Below, piece after piece: positions 1 through 10,509 of a stretch of 64,000 nucleotides of DNA. The notes below the pieces were generated by a model. It did not search any database, was not told the origin of the DNA, and was given only the letters and a program-made list of their open reading frames with translations. Origin of the DNA: Oscheius onirici (taxonomy: Eukaryota > Nematoda > Chromadorea > Rhabditida > Rhabditidae); assembly GCA_932521025.1 (NCBI GenBank), contig OW051468.1, forward strand, positions 744,064-808,063. The letters are read 5' to 3'. The translations under genes and the position numbers were made by a program. Each line of letters begins with the position of its first letter. Positions within the stretch are counted from its first letter, which is position 1.

Positions 1-74
1 TCAATGACTCGGGCCTAAACTTACAACATCAGTGTGGCAACTTCTAGCCCATTTTTTTGCTCTTTAAACACTTT

Positions 75-160
75 TTCCCGCTTAGCAATGTTCTACAAAG
101 TTGTAGATTTTTATCCGGGCTACAATTTTGTAGAACATCAAAATTTTTGAAAATGCTTTC
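75..160. repeat. fold-back repeat fragment (ACAAAGTTGTAG family)
   Basis: An inverted pair around 89-106 (TGTTCTACAAAGTTGTAG) and 118-139 (CTACAATTTTGTAGAACAT) forms a short hairpin. The same module recurs at about 11.1-11.3, 14.4, 15.0-15.2, 17.6, 18.1-18.4, 30.8, 37.7-37.9 and 56.9 kb, so it is a dispersed family and not a local structure. The rest of 1-448 shows no gene. Confidence 0.6.
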
Positions 161-448
161 TTGAGCCCGAAAAAGAGCCTGCCGCGTCGGACGCAAGGTT
201 GTCTTTCTGGCCCGTTTCAGGCTCATATATTGAACTGTTCTGATCTATAATATTCGCTAAAATGCCATCATTTGGCTAAAAAAAGGAATGGCTTGCTGGC
301 TGGACTAAAGATCCACGAAGTCCCTGTGACTATCGTTAATCCTCCCTCACATCATCCTCCTCCCGGAAATCCCTACTGACCAATCCTCTGATCCAATTCA
401 AGTCCCATTTTTCAGCTCACCGCGGCACCTCACGCCCAGTGTCTCAGA

Positions 449-2782
449 ATGCCAAAGGTCTCCGAACCTCTTCCCGTCACTGCCAGTGTCACGGATCTCA
501 CCCCGAAACAGGTTCGTCCTTCTTTTCTGTTTACAGCAATATAATGCAAAATGCATATTAAGTAGAATTAATAAGGTTCCCTGTTGCATTGTGTGCAGCA
601 GATTTTCGATCAGGGAGAAAAATATTTACGTGGGCTCTTTTGGTTTTTGTTTCTCTCTCACTGTCTCTCATCCTCTTTGTTCCCATCCTCCCTCCCAATC
701 AAAAAGTTGACTTTTTCCCTCTCGGCATCGTTAGGCATCGTCAGATGACGTGAAAGAGTCAATTAGAGCCACGTCATGACTTCTCCAACCCTCTCACTCC
801 CCTAAATTTATTTGAGACTGAGAATGATGTCAACCCTGACTTTATGATTAGTCAACATGAGAGACAAAGAAAGAATTTTCAGGTCGACCGACTTAGAGGC
901 GTGCTCAACGAACAGGTCCAGATTCATGGCAAAGGCAACTTTCCTACCATTACTACCACTCTCTACGCCGTGATCTCATGCCTGCGAAGGAATCTTCTAG
1001 AAGCCAATGCTGCGCCGGAATCGGTCAAAATTAATGGTGGAGCTGCATCCTTTGCTGTTAGTCCAGATGTCGAATTCTCTGATCTCGATCTCATCTTCCC
1101 AATGAAGGGAGATGACGCGGAAAGTTTCGAGAAGGTTCGTGGCGCTGTTTTCGCCACGCTGTCCGAGCTGATTCCCGGAAATGCCAACAAGGCTCGCATC
1201 AATGCCGAAACACTGAAGGATGTCTATGTCAGGAAAATGGTCAAGGTGAGTATTTGAGGGGGACAGGGACAGGGACAGGACTCAAAGAACCAAACTAACT
1301 CTCCTCTTCCAGGTTTCCGGCGAAGACGACAGGTGGTCCCTCTTCTCCCTGAACAACGACTTTGGTAGATGCATTGAACTGAAATTTGTGGACAAAATGA
1401 GGAGACAATTCGAGTTCAGTGTCGACTCTTTCCAAATCACCCTCGACTCTCTTCTTGACGACATCAACTGTACAAATCCCGTCGTCAAGATTGAGAGCAT
1501 GTATGGAGACATCAAGACTGTTAGTTGACCCCTCCAGATCCAGAACAAAATCTTTTAAGGCTATCCGTCATCTGAAGGAGAAAGTCATCGATACCCGTCG
1601 TCCTGAGGAGATCCGAGGCGGTGGTCTTCTCAAGTACTGCCATTTGTACATTCGTGGCTACAAGCCGGCTAGGCCTGATGCCTGTAACCGCTTGGAAAAG
1701 TACATGTGTTCCCGCTTCTTTATCGACTTTCCCGATATTATGAGTCAGGAACAGAAGCTCAGGAACTACCTGGATAACCACTTCAGTGACAAGGACTGGG
1801 TGAGTAGTTCTACTGGATAGGGGGACAGGATGAGAGTCAGGGACAGTAACAATCGCTACTTTTTGTAGAGACAGTGACAGTACTTGACAGTGACAAAAAC
1901 TGACAGTGACAGAGAGTCAGGTTGAACACTTCCAAAGTGGAGAGAGATAGCCAATTACTTTTGGTGAATGACTGAATTATTTGTCGGGCCCCCGAATCTC
2001 TCTCTCACTCCCTCTCAGTCCCAATTAGTAGGAAAATAGCCCGAGAAGGAAGTAGACACACTCTGTACTAATCAGCCACTTTTAGATGTCCTCCAGTGGT
2101 GACGAGACGGATAGTGAGGCATCGACATCGATGACTCCTTCCTCCCTTCACGTCGGTCAGAACAAGTACGACTTCCTCATGCTGTTGCATAGTGTCATTC
2201 GCGAGTCGACAGTCTGTCTCATGGCTCATGATCGGAGACAGACGCTGGGAATGATTGACCGTTTGGCTTTTGAAGTGGGCAGCTTTTCTGAAAAGGTGAG
2301 TTACTGGATGGAGAGTTGAAGAGATTGAGACTCCGAGAGACAGAGAGACTGGAAGACAGAGAGTCAGAGAGACTGAGATATTGAGAGAGTGAGAGACTCA
2401 GACTGTGAGAGTGAGGATAGAGAGTCAGAGGGTCAGATACTGAGAGACAGAGGGACAGGGAGTCTGAGAGTCTGAGTGACTGGAAAAACTGTCAAAGAGT
2501 GAGAGTCAGAGCGACTGAGAGCCAATGATAGAGATAGAGAGAGAGAGAGTGAGGGACCGAGAGACTAATAGAGACTGATAGACAGAGAGACAGATTGACA
2601 GAGAGTGAGAGAGACTAAGAGACAGAGTGACACAAAAACTGAAAGACTTACTTGAATCAAACTCTTTACTGACTTTCCCATTTCAGGTCCACATCATGTC
2701 TCCCTCCGTGACCGGACATACCCCGAAGACGACTCTGCTCTATCTTCCCCGCAACGCGACCCAGTGGATCCCGGTCGTGTAG
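449..2782 (+). CDS. TENT5/FAM46-family non-canonical poly(A) polymerase
   Basis: Predicted nucleotidyltransferase that extends mRNA 3' ends with A residues. Exons: 449-511, 883-1245, 1313-1519, 1560-1799, 2086-2295, 2687-2782; every junction is phase 0, giving 392 aa, the usual family length. Family hallmarks in order: the nucleotidyltransferase motif INGGAAS followed by FSDLDLIF, whose DxD-type acidic pair binds metal; then [16 protein letters not shown]; and near the C-terminus [16 protein letters not shown]. Intron 3 is only 40 nt. The start ATG at 449 follows a cag and gives a short 21-codon first exon; an extra upstream exon is possible. Intron 5 is filled by a GAGAGTCAGAGA microsatellite. 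A 51-bp piece of exon 4 (1638-1688) is found again inside an Ago1 intron at 16021-16071. The family is certain; the subtype is not assigned. Confidence 0.93.
2296..2686. repeat. intronic GA-rich microsatellite
   Basis: Degenerate tandem GAGAGTCAGAGAGAC-type sequence fills intron 5 of the TENT5 gene. The same sequence class, on either strand, fills introns at 7.2-7.6, 20.1-20.4, 38.8-39.7 and 57.7-57.9 kb and the stretch at 34.2-34.4 kb. Confidence 0.85.
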
Positions 2783-3508
2783 TCTCCCTCTAGAAGGATA
2801 GTTTTCGTCTAGTACCCTCAGCCCCCAACAAAAGTACGTGTACATATACCCTCCGGAGGGTCTCTTAGTCTGGTTAGCTGACACGTCGGGTGTCTCACTA
2901 TGGTGCCCGTCCCACATTTTACAGGTTTTCTCTCCCCATCCCCTATCCCTCTCTCTGTATATCTGTCCATATTTGGTTTTTAACTTAACAAAAAAAATCA
3001 CAACCGGTTGGGTTCCTTCGACGACGTGGTAGCTTCAAATTTGTCTGTCCAGTGCGGGTTCTCAGGAGAAGCCGCCTTTTTATTCCCCCCCCCCCTTCCT
3101 TCACTCTTCGAAAAACCGGCCGTACTGTCTATCTCTGTAAAAAAAGTGTATAAACCTATTACTCTTTTGCTTCCCTTGTTTTTTTGTTGTTGATTGGAAA
3201 AAAAGAGCGTTGAGCGAAAAGAATAATAAAAAGTTGCATAACGTAATCCGGCTGTTTTGTGTTGTGGGAGAGAGAAGTTGGCCTCTGGTCCCTGCGACTT
3301 GATGATGGCCATTCAGCCTTCTCGTCACTTAATCCATCATCTGATAAAGAGAGAGTCAGGGGCAAGTGGAAAAAGTTGCTCCAAGTTGGAGGGGACCTGG
3401 AACTGTCTATTTCTCCGTTCTAGGACTCCACTTTGTTTTTCTATCTATCTATTTATTTGCTAAACACGTCTAACATCGACGAGGGCATCACTGAGAGTTT
3501 TTCATTCC
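2783..3508. other. TENT5 3' flank, no gene seen
   Basis: This is the probable TENT5 3' UTR and spacer, with pyrimidine-rich tracts and a C run near 3086. No coding segment is supported on either strand. The minus strand enters the retrotransposon remnant at its right end. Confidence 0.6.
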
Positions 3509-4130
3509 TCAGCATGTCGTCTCCACCACATGCGTCCAGCTTGTTCTCTTACTTCGTCCATCCATGTACACCGTTGCCGGTCTGCTCGTCTTATACCTTG
3601 TCTAGGGATCCATCGTGTTGGATTCATCGATGTGATTCGTTGGACTCAGCTGAGTTTTTTGCTAATAGCTAGCTTGTTCCAATCCTATAACTTAGAGACT
3701 CGTCTTAATTTCTCATTCATCCATCTATTTAGCAGAGATGTTTCGAGGAGCCTTCTCTCCATCCTACGCTCAGCTACTTCCAGGCAATGTCTCTCTGTCC
3801 TATTAAGACACCCGGTTTCAGCTCTAAACAGCATGACTGAGGTAATCACTGATTCGATAAAGTATCTTCTTACGGAAGAGTTTGATCGCATAGAAGTTTG
3901 TTATGTTCGTTAAATTTCCAATAGTCCAGTCCGATCCTTCTCTTGACCTCAGAGATCCACGTCCTTTTGCACTGGTCATTGCGACTGTTTTCGTACGGTT
4001 GATCCCAAGTCCGACATTCTTCAGTCCTTCCGTTAGTTTCTCTAACATACGTTCCAATTCTGGGCGGCTTTTAGCAAATACGACGAGGTCGTCGGCATAG
4101 GCAAGTAGAGGAAGTTGCTCTCCACTTTGT
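3509..4130 (-). pseudogene. non-LTR retrotransposon reverse transcriptase remnant
   Basis: Reading the minus strand from about 4130 downwards gives an RT palm motif LLAYADDLVVFAKS with the catalytic YADD intact. It continues as RTKTVAMTSAKGRG, then (after frame breaks) ETGCLNRTERHCLEVAERRM, and a tail PRQGIRR...TWMDEVREQAGRMW, which is the usual end of endonuclease-type LINE proteins. No endonuclease or finger domain is present, and the three blocks lie in different frames with stops, so this is a 5'-truncated, decayed copy. It lies between two genes facing each other (TENT5 and the DGAT2-like gene). It resembles, but is not the same as, the RT fused to an Argonaute at 28-30 kb. Confidence 0.82.
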
Positions 4131-4180
4131 TTTTTATCAGATATCGGAAAAACTGAAAAAAAAAGAAAAAGAGTCTTTAT

Positions 4181-6243
4181 TCACTGGATAGTCAGTTCCG
4201 TCTCTTTCGATACTCCAAACTGTGTTTTGTGCTCGTCGAACAGTTTTTTCAAAGCTTCAATATACTTTTTGTGTAGCTCGTCAATCTGCTCCCGACTAGG
4301 ATTCTCGACTCTCTCAACAGGAATCGGTCGACCGACTACGGTATTGATAGGTCTTCTGAAGGGAAGGTAGCCGAACGTGTACTGAAATTTTGATAAAAGT
4401 TTTTTTTCTGTCCCTCTGTCCTTCTGACTTTCTCCCTGCAGGCATGTCAAACCTGTCCCGGAATCAGGGTCAGCTTCGGCCAGGTGTCAACTTTCCGGCG
4501 GGCTAAAAAATTTATTTCGCATACAGTTTTAATTTTTCATGTTTAAAAATACTTTGTAGGGTAAGATCTAATTATGACAGTAAAAAAATTACGAGAAAAC
4601 AGAAAACTAACAACGAAAAGAGAAGAAATCGAAATTTTTCTGAAGATTTCAACGAAATTCTTGGAAAATCCGAAGATTCTTCCATTTTCGCTGTCAGTTT
4701 TTTGTTTTCACGTAATTTTTTCATGTCATAATTAGAACTTACCCTACAAAATATTTTTATACAAAAAGAAATAAATGCGAAATGAATATTTTTACCCCGT
4801 TGGCACGGGCCAGGTTTGCCATGCCTGCTCTCTGACTCTGTCCCTCTCTCTTACCTGTAACAGTCCTCTCCCGTGAAAAATTGGCCAGCTGATGCCAATT
4901 TTTCCCTTCATCCAAGTTTGAAAGTTCCTCAGCTTTGATCCTTTTGGATTCTCGACCTGCTCGAAGATTTCATTCTCTCCGAACGAGTAGACAGGGACAA
5001 GATTAGCGCCAGTTCTCAGTGCCTCTCGGACAAAGCCCTTTCTGGATGACAAAGTCAAGCAATGGTAGCCGGGATGTGCATCCAGAGCTTCTTCTGCGCC
5101 TCCTGAACAAAAGTTTCATCAGTATACCGTAAAAGCTATAATAGAAGCACCCCTGTACACAATTACGTACGCATGTTTTTCGGATTGAGAAAATTTTTCC
5201 CAACTTTCCGACTATTTTTCCCATACATATAGACATCTCGTCTACCAAGGAAAAATAAAATATAGCGCGTGCCAAACCTTCACCTTGCGTACATTTTCGA
5301 CGCGAGATTACGTACGCGCGGGAAAGCCATATTATTCAAATTTCTATTGTATTTTTTGTACGCAACTTTGCGTAACAAAAACTATGTAAGGGGAAGATTT
5401 GGCAACAGCTATATATACTGAAAAATTATGTCTTCACCCCGAAAAAAATGCGTACGTAATTGCCTTCTATTAGAAGAAATACGGTATGTAGAAAAAAAAG
5501 AAAAAAAAACATTTTTTACTTACCAACGACAAGAACAATGGCCCGTCCCTTGCCGCTCTTTGTCAGCACATGTTCGATGCTCTCCTTGGCACAGCTGACG
5601 CAGCCATTCAACATGAGCAACTCTCTACGAATCGGCAGGCTGAAATTTGATTGGAGAGTGCAGAGATTGAACGTGATTCCGGGGAACTGAACAGATTTTT
5701 GATCAGGCTGTCAAAAAAACAAGTACTTTTTCATAGACTTTTGTCCCGTTTGTGGCAAAATTTGCATAGGCCGACATGGCGATGATACCTGCGAAATTTT
5801 TAAATTCAGAAATCACAAAATGTCATACCGTGAGGGTGGATCCCGATCAGATAGTTCTCATCAACTGGGAGATCAGCCGTTTTGTGGAGAACTATGGGGA
5901 AGTAGTCGGCGAACCAGTCGTGGACTCTCATTCTGAAAAAATAGGGAAAATTAGTATTTTGGAGCTTACTTTTGGTACCATTCGCTTCGGTAGCCGCCTT
6001 TGCAGGGGGAGTCACGGTCGAAATAATACCAGATGGCGTAGAGGGCGAGAAGATGCCATTGGAGAGTCAGCAACTGAACTAGAGAATGTAAGGGACAGGG
6101 ACAGGGAGACTCACCAATACAATTGGAAGAATGAGGCACAGAATCGCTGCTATGTAAGTCATAAAAAAGTGATGGAATACGGCCAGAAGACCTCGTCGTC
6201 GTTCCCAAGGAACCCCAATAATGGGAACCCATTCAATGCTCAT
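4181..6243 (-). CDS. DGAT2/MOGAT-family acyltransferase
   Basis: Predicted ER enzyme that acylates diacylglycerol or monoacylglycerol to make storage lipid. Exons on the minus strand: 6115-6243, 5970-6073, 5829-5932, 5727-5788, 5524-5686, 4855-5102, 4181-4381; total 1011 nt, 336 aa, as expected for the family. The N-terminus has a hydrophobic hairpin (about residues 19-60). The active-site HPHG is split by an intron (CAC CCT CAC G|GT). Other family blocks are [54 protein letters not shown] and [12 protein letters not shown]. Introns 1 and 4 are 41 and 40 nt; introns 5 and 6 carry MITEs. Whether it prefers mono- or diacylglycerol, or wax ester or retinol, cannot be told from sequence alone. 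Confidence 0.93.
4439..4827. mobile_element. fold-back MITE, GGCATG(G/T)CAAACCTG family
   Basis: Terminal inverted repeats begin AGGCATGTCAAACCTG on the left and end CAGGTTTGCCATGCCTG on the right. The two internal halves are also mutually inverted (GTAGGGTAAGATCTAATTATGA against TCATAATTAGAACTTACCCTAC). It lies in intron 6 of the DGAT2-like gene. Sister copies are at 13001-13378 and, as a half element, at 38860-39085. Confidence 0.85.
5124..5486. mobile_element. fold-back MITE (TAATAGAAG / TACGTAATTGCG family) with a nested element
   Basis: Ends are TACCGTAAAAGCTATAATAG and CTATTAGAAGAAATACGGTA, with inner inverted arms around CCCAACTTTCCGACTATTTT. It fills intron 5 of the DGAT2-like gene. 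Related copies are at 14051-14555 and 57384-57607, and more distant ones at 19006-19085 and 41874-42118. A different MITE is inserted at 5268-5415. Confidence 0.8.
5268..5415. mobile_element. nested MITE, TATAGC...GCCAAA family
   Basis: Ends are ATAGCGCGTGCCAAACCTTC and GAAGATTTGGCAACAGCTAT, an imperfect terminal inverted repeat. It is nearly identical in layout to 48340-48494. It interrupts the MITE at 5124-5486, so it is the younger insertion. Confidence 0.75.
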
Positions 6244-6414
6244 CACTGAAAAAAAGAAGAAGAAAGTTTAGAGGAAGAGAAACGGAGATAAGAAAGCAAA
6301 AGTTATAAACAGAGCGCGTCGTTTACGTGACCCTTGTACCTGCAACACACCCGCTTTTCTTGGACCCACGTCACGAGGGAGAGAGAGTGAGAGAGAACAC
6401 TTTATTGACAGGAA

Positions 6415-8092
6415 TCAGTTTTTCTTCAGAGCTGCTGGTAAAGGATGGCCGAGAGTGATGTTTTGAAGTTGGAAGATAAGATCTTGTAGACGGGAGGGTA
6501 GGAGGGAGAGAGGTCCCCATCTGGAAGTCTTTCTGTCCCTCAGACTCTCATTCCCCCTGTCCCTCTGACTCTCTCTCTCTAACTCACAAAAACTTCGAGT
6601 CGTTCCCAATTTGGTACCGTGGGCGAGGATAGACAGCCGTCAGGGCATGAAAATAGGCATCGACCACCATATCAACCCGATCAGATCCAATACTGTCCAA
6701 AAATTTGTGAACCATGTCTTGGCTCTCCTTCAGAAAATCAACACCAAATGATTCTCGAAGTTCTGGAGAAGCTCGCTTCCAGACAATGTCGATGATTCTC
6801 TGAGAAAGTGAAGAGATTGTAGTCTGTGAGAGTCTTACCGAGACATGGTTCGGGTCAGTCAAGGCAGTTTTGAAGAATCCCGGCTCCAGGACACAGACTT
6901 TTACTCCCCAAGGAGCTAATTCTTTCCTGAACAAAATTTGTTTTATCTGGAAAGAGTTACAATAAAAATACCTAATTGTATCACAGTATCCAGAAGAAGC
7001 ATGTTTTGCCACAGTATACGGTCCATTAGCCGGAATGGCGACTCTGGCACAGATGGAAGTTACCACAACTATTCGACCTTTGACCTTCTTGACCAGATCT
7101 TTCATGGCATGGGTCACTCGAATGATTCCCCAGACGTTTACTTCGGCTGTCTGGAAGAGATTTATGGACTGGATGAAAGATAGTGACAGAGAGAGTCAGA
7201 GAGTCAGTGAGTCAGAGAATAAACGAGAGAGCCAGAGTCGGAGAGTCACAGAGACGGAGAGACAGAGACCGAGAGAGTCACAGAGTCACAGAGTTGGATC
7301 ACCAGATGGACAGAGAGACAGACTCCCAGACTCTCTAACATCAGAGAGTTAGATAGTCAGAGAGTCGCAGAGACAAAGAGACACAGAGTCGCAGCGTCAG
7401 AGGAAGGGAGAGAGACAGTGAGACAGAGAATCAATGAGTCAGAGAGTTAGAGAGTAAGGGAGTCACAGAAACAGAGAGTCAGAGAGCCAGACTCATAGAG
7501 TCACAGAGTTGCAGCGTTAGAGGGACAGAAAGGCAGTGAGGCAGAGAATCAATGAGAGAGTCAGAGAGACAGAGAGTCAGAGAATCAAAGAGTGAAAGTC
7601 AGAGGGACAGAAATACCTTCTTATAATCATCGACAGTCAGTAGATCATCCACAAATGCCGTTCCCACAATTCCGGCATTGTTCACCACTCCGTGAAGTCC
7701 ACCATAGATTTTGGTCTTCTCCTCGAGCAAAGTTTTAGCTCTAGCTACACTTTCATCGCTAGAAACGTCAATCTGTACAATTTCGAGCTTTCCAGGAGCT
7801 TTTCTGGCCTGTTTTCTCAGGTCTTCTCCTCCCTTCTCTGTCAGACAGCCGGCAAAGACTGGAAGCCCTCGGGAGAGACATTTCAAAGCCAGTCCATGTC
7901 CGAATCCTGGATATTTTTGGTTTATATTTTGCAGAAATTGGAAAAAATACCGGAATCACATCCTGTGATGAAAACTGCCTTGTTTTTCAGGTCCTTTAGC
8001 TCAAGCTTTTCCAAGTAATGTGTGACGATGAAGTAGAGAACGACTAGACCAGAAATTACAAGGAACATGGGCAGAGAGAGGAGAATAAACAT
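6415..8092 (-). CDS. short-chain dehydrogenase, SDR9C / retinol-dehydrogenase type
   Basis: Predicted membrane-anchored NAD(P)-dependent oxidoreductase of steroid or retinoid type. Exons on the minus strand: 7951-8092, 7617-7906, 6972-7150, about 6839-6928, 6588-6799, 6415-6520; about 338 aa. Residues 1-26 form a hydrophobic N-terminal anchor. The cofactor loop reads TGCDSGFGHGLA, the SDR9C signature, with its intron falling inside the motif. Then come NNAG, a VVVTSICAR block supplying the catalytic Ser, YTVAK (catalytic Tyr and Lys), and a C-terminus RASPELRESFG ... WGPLSLLPSRLQDL that matches retinol-dehydrogenase tails. Intron 2 is a long microsatellite; intron 4 is about 39 nt and in frame, so retention would not stop the reading frame. 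It starts 859 bp from the divergent membrane-protein gene. The substrate is unknown. Confidence 0.92.
7165..7612. repeat. intronic GA-rich microsatellite
   Basis: Degenerate GAGAGTCAGAGAGAC-type tandem sequence filling intron 2 of the minus-strand dehydrogenase, so the transcript carries the pyrimidine strand. Confidence 0.8.
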
Positions 8093-8950
8093 TGATAAGA
8101 AGAAGGGACTGACTCTAGTCAGGACTTATCGGGACTAAGGCTGAGTCTAGCCTCGACTCTAACTTCGAAGGAGACAATTAAAAGAGCTAAAAAAGTTTTT
8201 CGAATTGCCGCCAATACAGTACCTACGAAATGCGCGCGAAAATTTGAACCGTCAATTTTTAGCCGAACATTTTTGGTTCGTTTTCGTCGCCTTCTCCCCA
8301 GTTTTCTGCTTGTTTTTTCTTGCTGAAAATGATACTTGTTGTTATAAAATACAAAAATAATCTGAAAAAAGCAGCATTTACCTACAAAATGGCCGGGAAT
8401 CATCCAAGAAAACCTTTGTCTTGAAAAATGGATTTTATGGTTTTCAATGGTTTTCCTGGCTGGAAATTGGTTTCTTTAAAACGTAGAACTGCTCTCAAAA
8501 ATGTCATTTTCATCTTTTTTGTCCGTACATTGTTAAAAATGCATTCTCCTTCAATTTTCGGGCTTTCATCGGCTCTCCAATGCGTTTTCTTAAAAGAAAT
8601 TGGTCTTCTGTCGTTATAAGACGTAGATTAGCCCCCGAAAATGATGTTTCCATGCTACTGTTGCTTGTTTTCATACAGTGTGTCTTCCTCGCTCATCATC
8701 GTCTCTCCTTTGTGTTTTCTTGCTGAAAAGTTGTTTTCTGTTGTCAAAGGAGCTAGTTTCACATTTTTTCATGCACAAACTTTCTTCCTTTTCCTGCCAG
8801 TGTTCCTTCATCGGCACTCAACTGCTTTTCTTGCTAGAAATTGGTCTTCTGTCGTTCTATGACGTAAAATGCTTCACAATGGTTGTACTTTACTTTTCTT
8901 TGCATATTTTCTTGCCACATTGTCTTCCTCATCTTTATTTTTCAGTCAAA
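8093..8950. other. divergent intergenic region with degenerate direct repeat
   Basis: Shared upstream region of the dehydrogenase (-) and the four-helix membrane protein (+). A stretch around 8597-8615 (AAATTGGTCTTCTGTCGTT) recurs 241 bp later at about 8838-8856, with weaker similarity around both copies, so part of the spacer is an old tandem duplication. A TTTTCAG at 8938-8944, just before the next gene's ATG, could be a trans-splice acceptor. Confidence 0.5.
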
Positions 8951-10013
8951 ATGATTTCCACGATCACTCACCGCACGACTTTGGGCAAAGGACATGATCC
9001 CAGAGTAAGTAACCTTATTTTCCTGTTTTCTCAACAACATTTTGCAGAATTCGGCCCTCTCAATCATCTTCATCGCCCTGATCATCACCTTCTTGGTGGC
9101 CTCGTTTTTCCTCTACTTTGCCGTAGGCCAGGCCCATGACTATACCGAGACGCAGCGTGACGACTTCTTCTTTCTGGTCAGTTTGCCTAATTTTTCTTAA
9201 AATATCTTCTGATTTAGGCTGCGGTCTTTCTGCTCATCTCCATCCCGCCGGTTCTGGCCTACGTGGGAATCGAGAAGCGCATTCCGAGCCTCGTGATCCC
9301 AATGATCGTCCTCGTCTACACCTTTTCCGCCATCGTCCATCTCGGATCCATCTGGGCCTTCGCCCGCATGATCTACGACTGGAATGTAAGTTTTATGTCA
9401 TTTGTTTTCTTGGCAATCGTCATTTTGCTGTGGTGCAATGGTAGAACGCCGAGTTGGTGCCCGAACAACCTTCAAAAGTCTGCTAGACAAATGTTGTGAG
9501 ACAAATTTTGATACATTTTACCCAAGGCTCCCGACTTGGCACTATACTTGGGCGACTCGAATCGAGTCGAGCCGATTTTTTAAAGATTATTTATACTTGG
9601 CACTGAGCCAAAAAATTTGACGTGCCTTTAGTCTGCTGGCTTTCTATCAAGCAAAATAACCCCCCCCCCCCCTTTCTTTAAATTTTAGTCCAAACTTTGC
9701 CGATTTTCGATAATACGAGCTTTTTCGATGCAGTTCATCCGTAGTAAATCCAATTTTTCATGCGAAAGGGGTAAATTTGGGTCATTGCCACTAATACCAC
9801 TAATTCTTCAATTTTCAGTACAACATCTCCACCTACTTCTTCGTCTTCACTCTCGGCCTTGGCCTCAATCTTGTCTTCTTCATCATCGGAGCCATCAACC
9901 ACTGCGCCTTCTTCTACACCTACGCCTTCCTGAAGAAGTCACTTCGCGACAGAGAGCAGCAGGCCGCTGTCGACGAAGCTCCCGTCATCTCCAAATTCTC
10001 CCAGGGAGTCTAA
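8951..10013 (+). CDS. four-helix membrane protein, unknown family
   Basis: 181 aa from four exons (8951-9004, 9048-9176, 9218-9385, 9819-10013), all phase 0. There are four hydrophobic segments at about residues 20-40, 62-80, 88-110 and 122-150. A short cytosolic-like N-terminus (MISTITHRTTLGKG) and a charged C-terminal tail (KKSLRDREQQAAVDE) frame the helices. The topology is tetraspan-like, but I see no CCG or other tetraspanin motif, nor claudin or MARVEL signatures, so I give no function. The ATG follows TTTTCAG by four bases, a likely spliced-leader site. Intron 3 (433 nt) contains a C run and low-complexity sequence. The even phases and clean helices make this a real gene. Confidence 0.85.
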
Positions 10014-10509
10014 AAATCTGTACATTGCGAATAACCCTTCCCTTCTATTTGTTGCCATATTGTTGCTTGCTCAAATTAAAGGTCAATGAACCTACCAAGT
10101 TCAAAACAAACTGTCTAAGCAACTTTTCTCGACCATTCACCGTCCCACACAATCAAACATTCAAACTGTCAGCCATAGAGAGATAGAGAGACTCTGCAAG
10201 ACTTGCTGAGTCTGCCTGTACGTTGCATGGATGGACGAGTGTACAGCGAGACTCCATAAGACTTGCGGAGTCTGCCTGTTGAGGTAGTCAATCCTACGTC
10301 TCGTTGTCTCGATACTGTTACGATAGCGACAAGAAAAAACTGGTTTCCCGCTATGTACAATTTATTTTACCCGTCATTATAAGTACACGCCATTTCATAC
10401 AATTTTTTGTGCTATGTGTGCGGGGTCTTGTTTTTAGATTTTGTAGTTTTCCGATTTTTTTGGCATTTTTGTATTTTTGGAGGATTTTTAAGGGACACAT
10501 AAAGAAAAT
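10014..10509. repeat. convergent 3' spacer with tandem palindrome at 10190-10281
   Basis: Between the 3' ends of the membrane protein and Ago1. Two copies of a 23-bp near-palindrome sit 60 bp apart: GACTCTGCAAGACTTGCTGA (10190-) and GACTCCATAAGACTTGCGGA (10250-), each followed by GTCTGCCTGT. Each copy can fold into a stem with an 11-bp half-site. The rest is unremarkable. Confidence 0.55.

Noticed and set aside
3509..4130. working reverse transcriptase
   Set aside because: YADD is intact, but there are frame breaks and the N-terminal two thirds are missing.
5124..5486. riboswitch or structured RNA
   Set aside because: The strong hairpin is explained by MITE terminal repeats present in several other introns.
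7035..7352. open frames in GA/CT microsatellites (also 2296-2686, 39100-39700, 57660-57910)
   Set aside because: Low-complexity repeats inside introns of recognised genes; the frames are chance.
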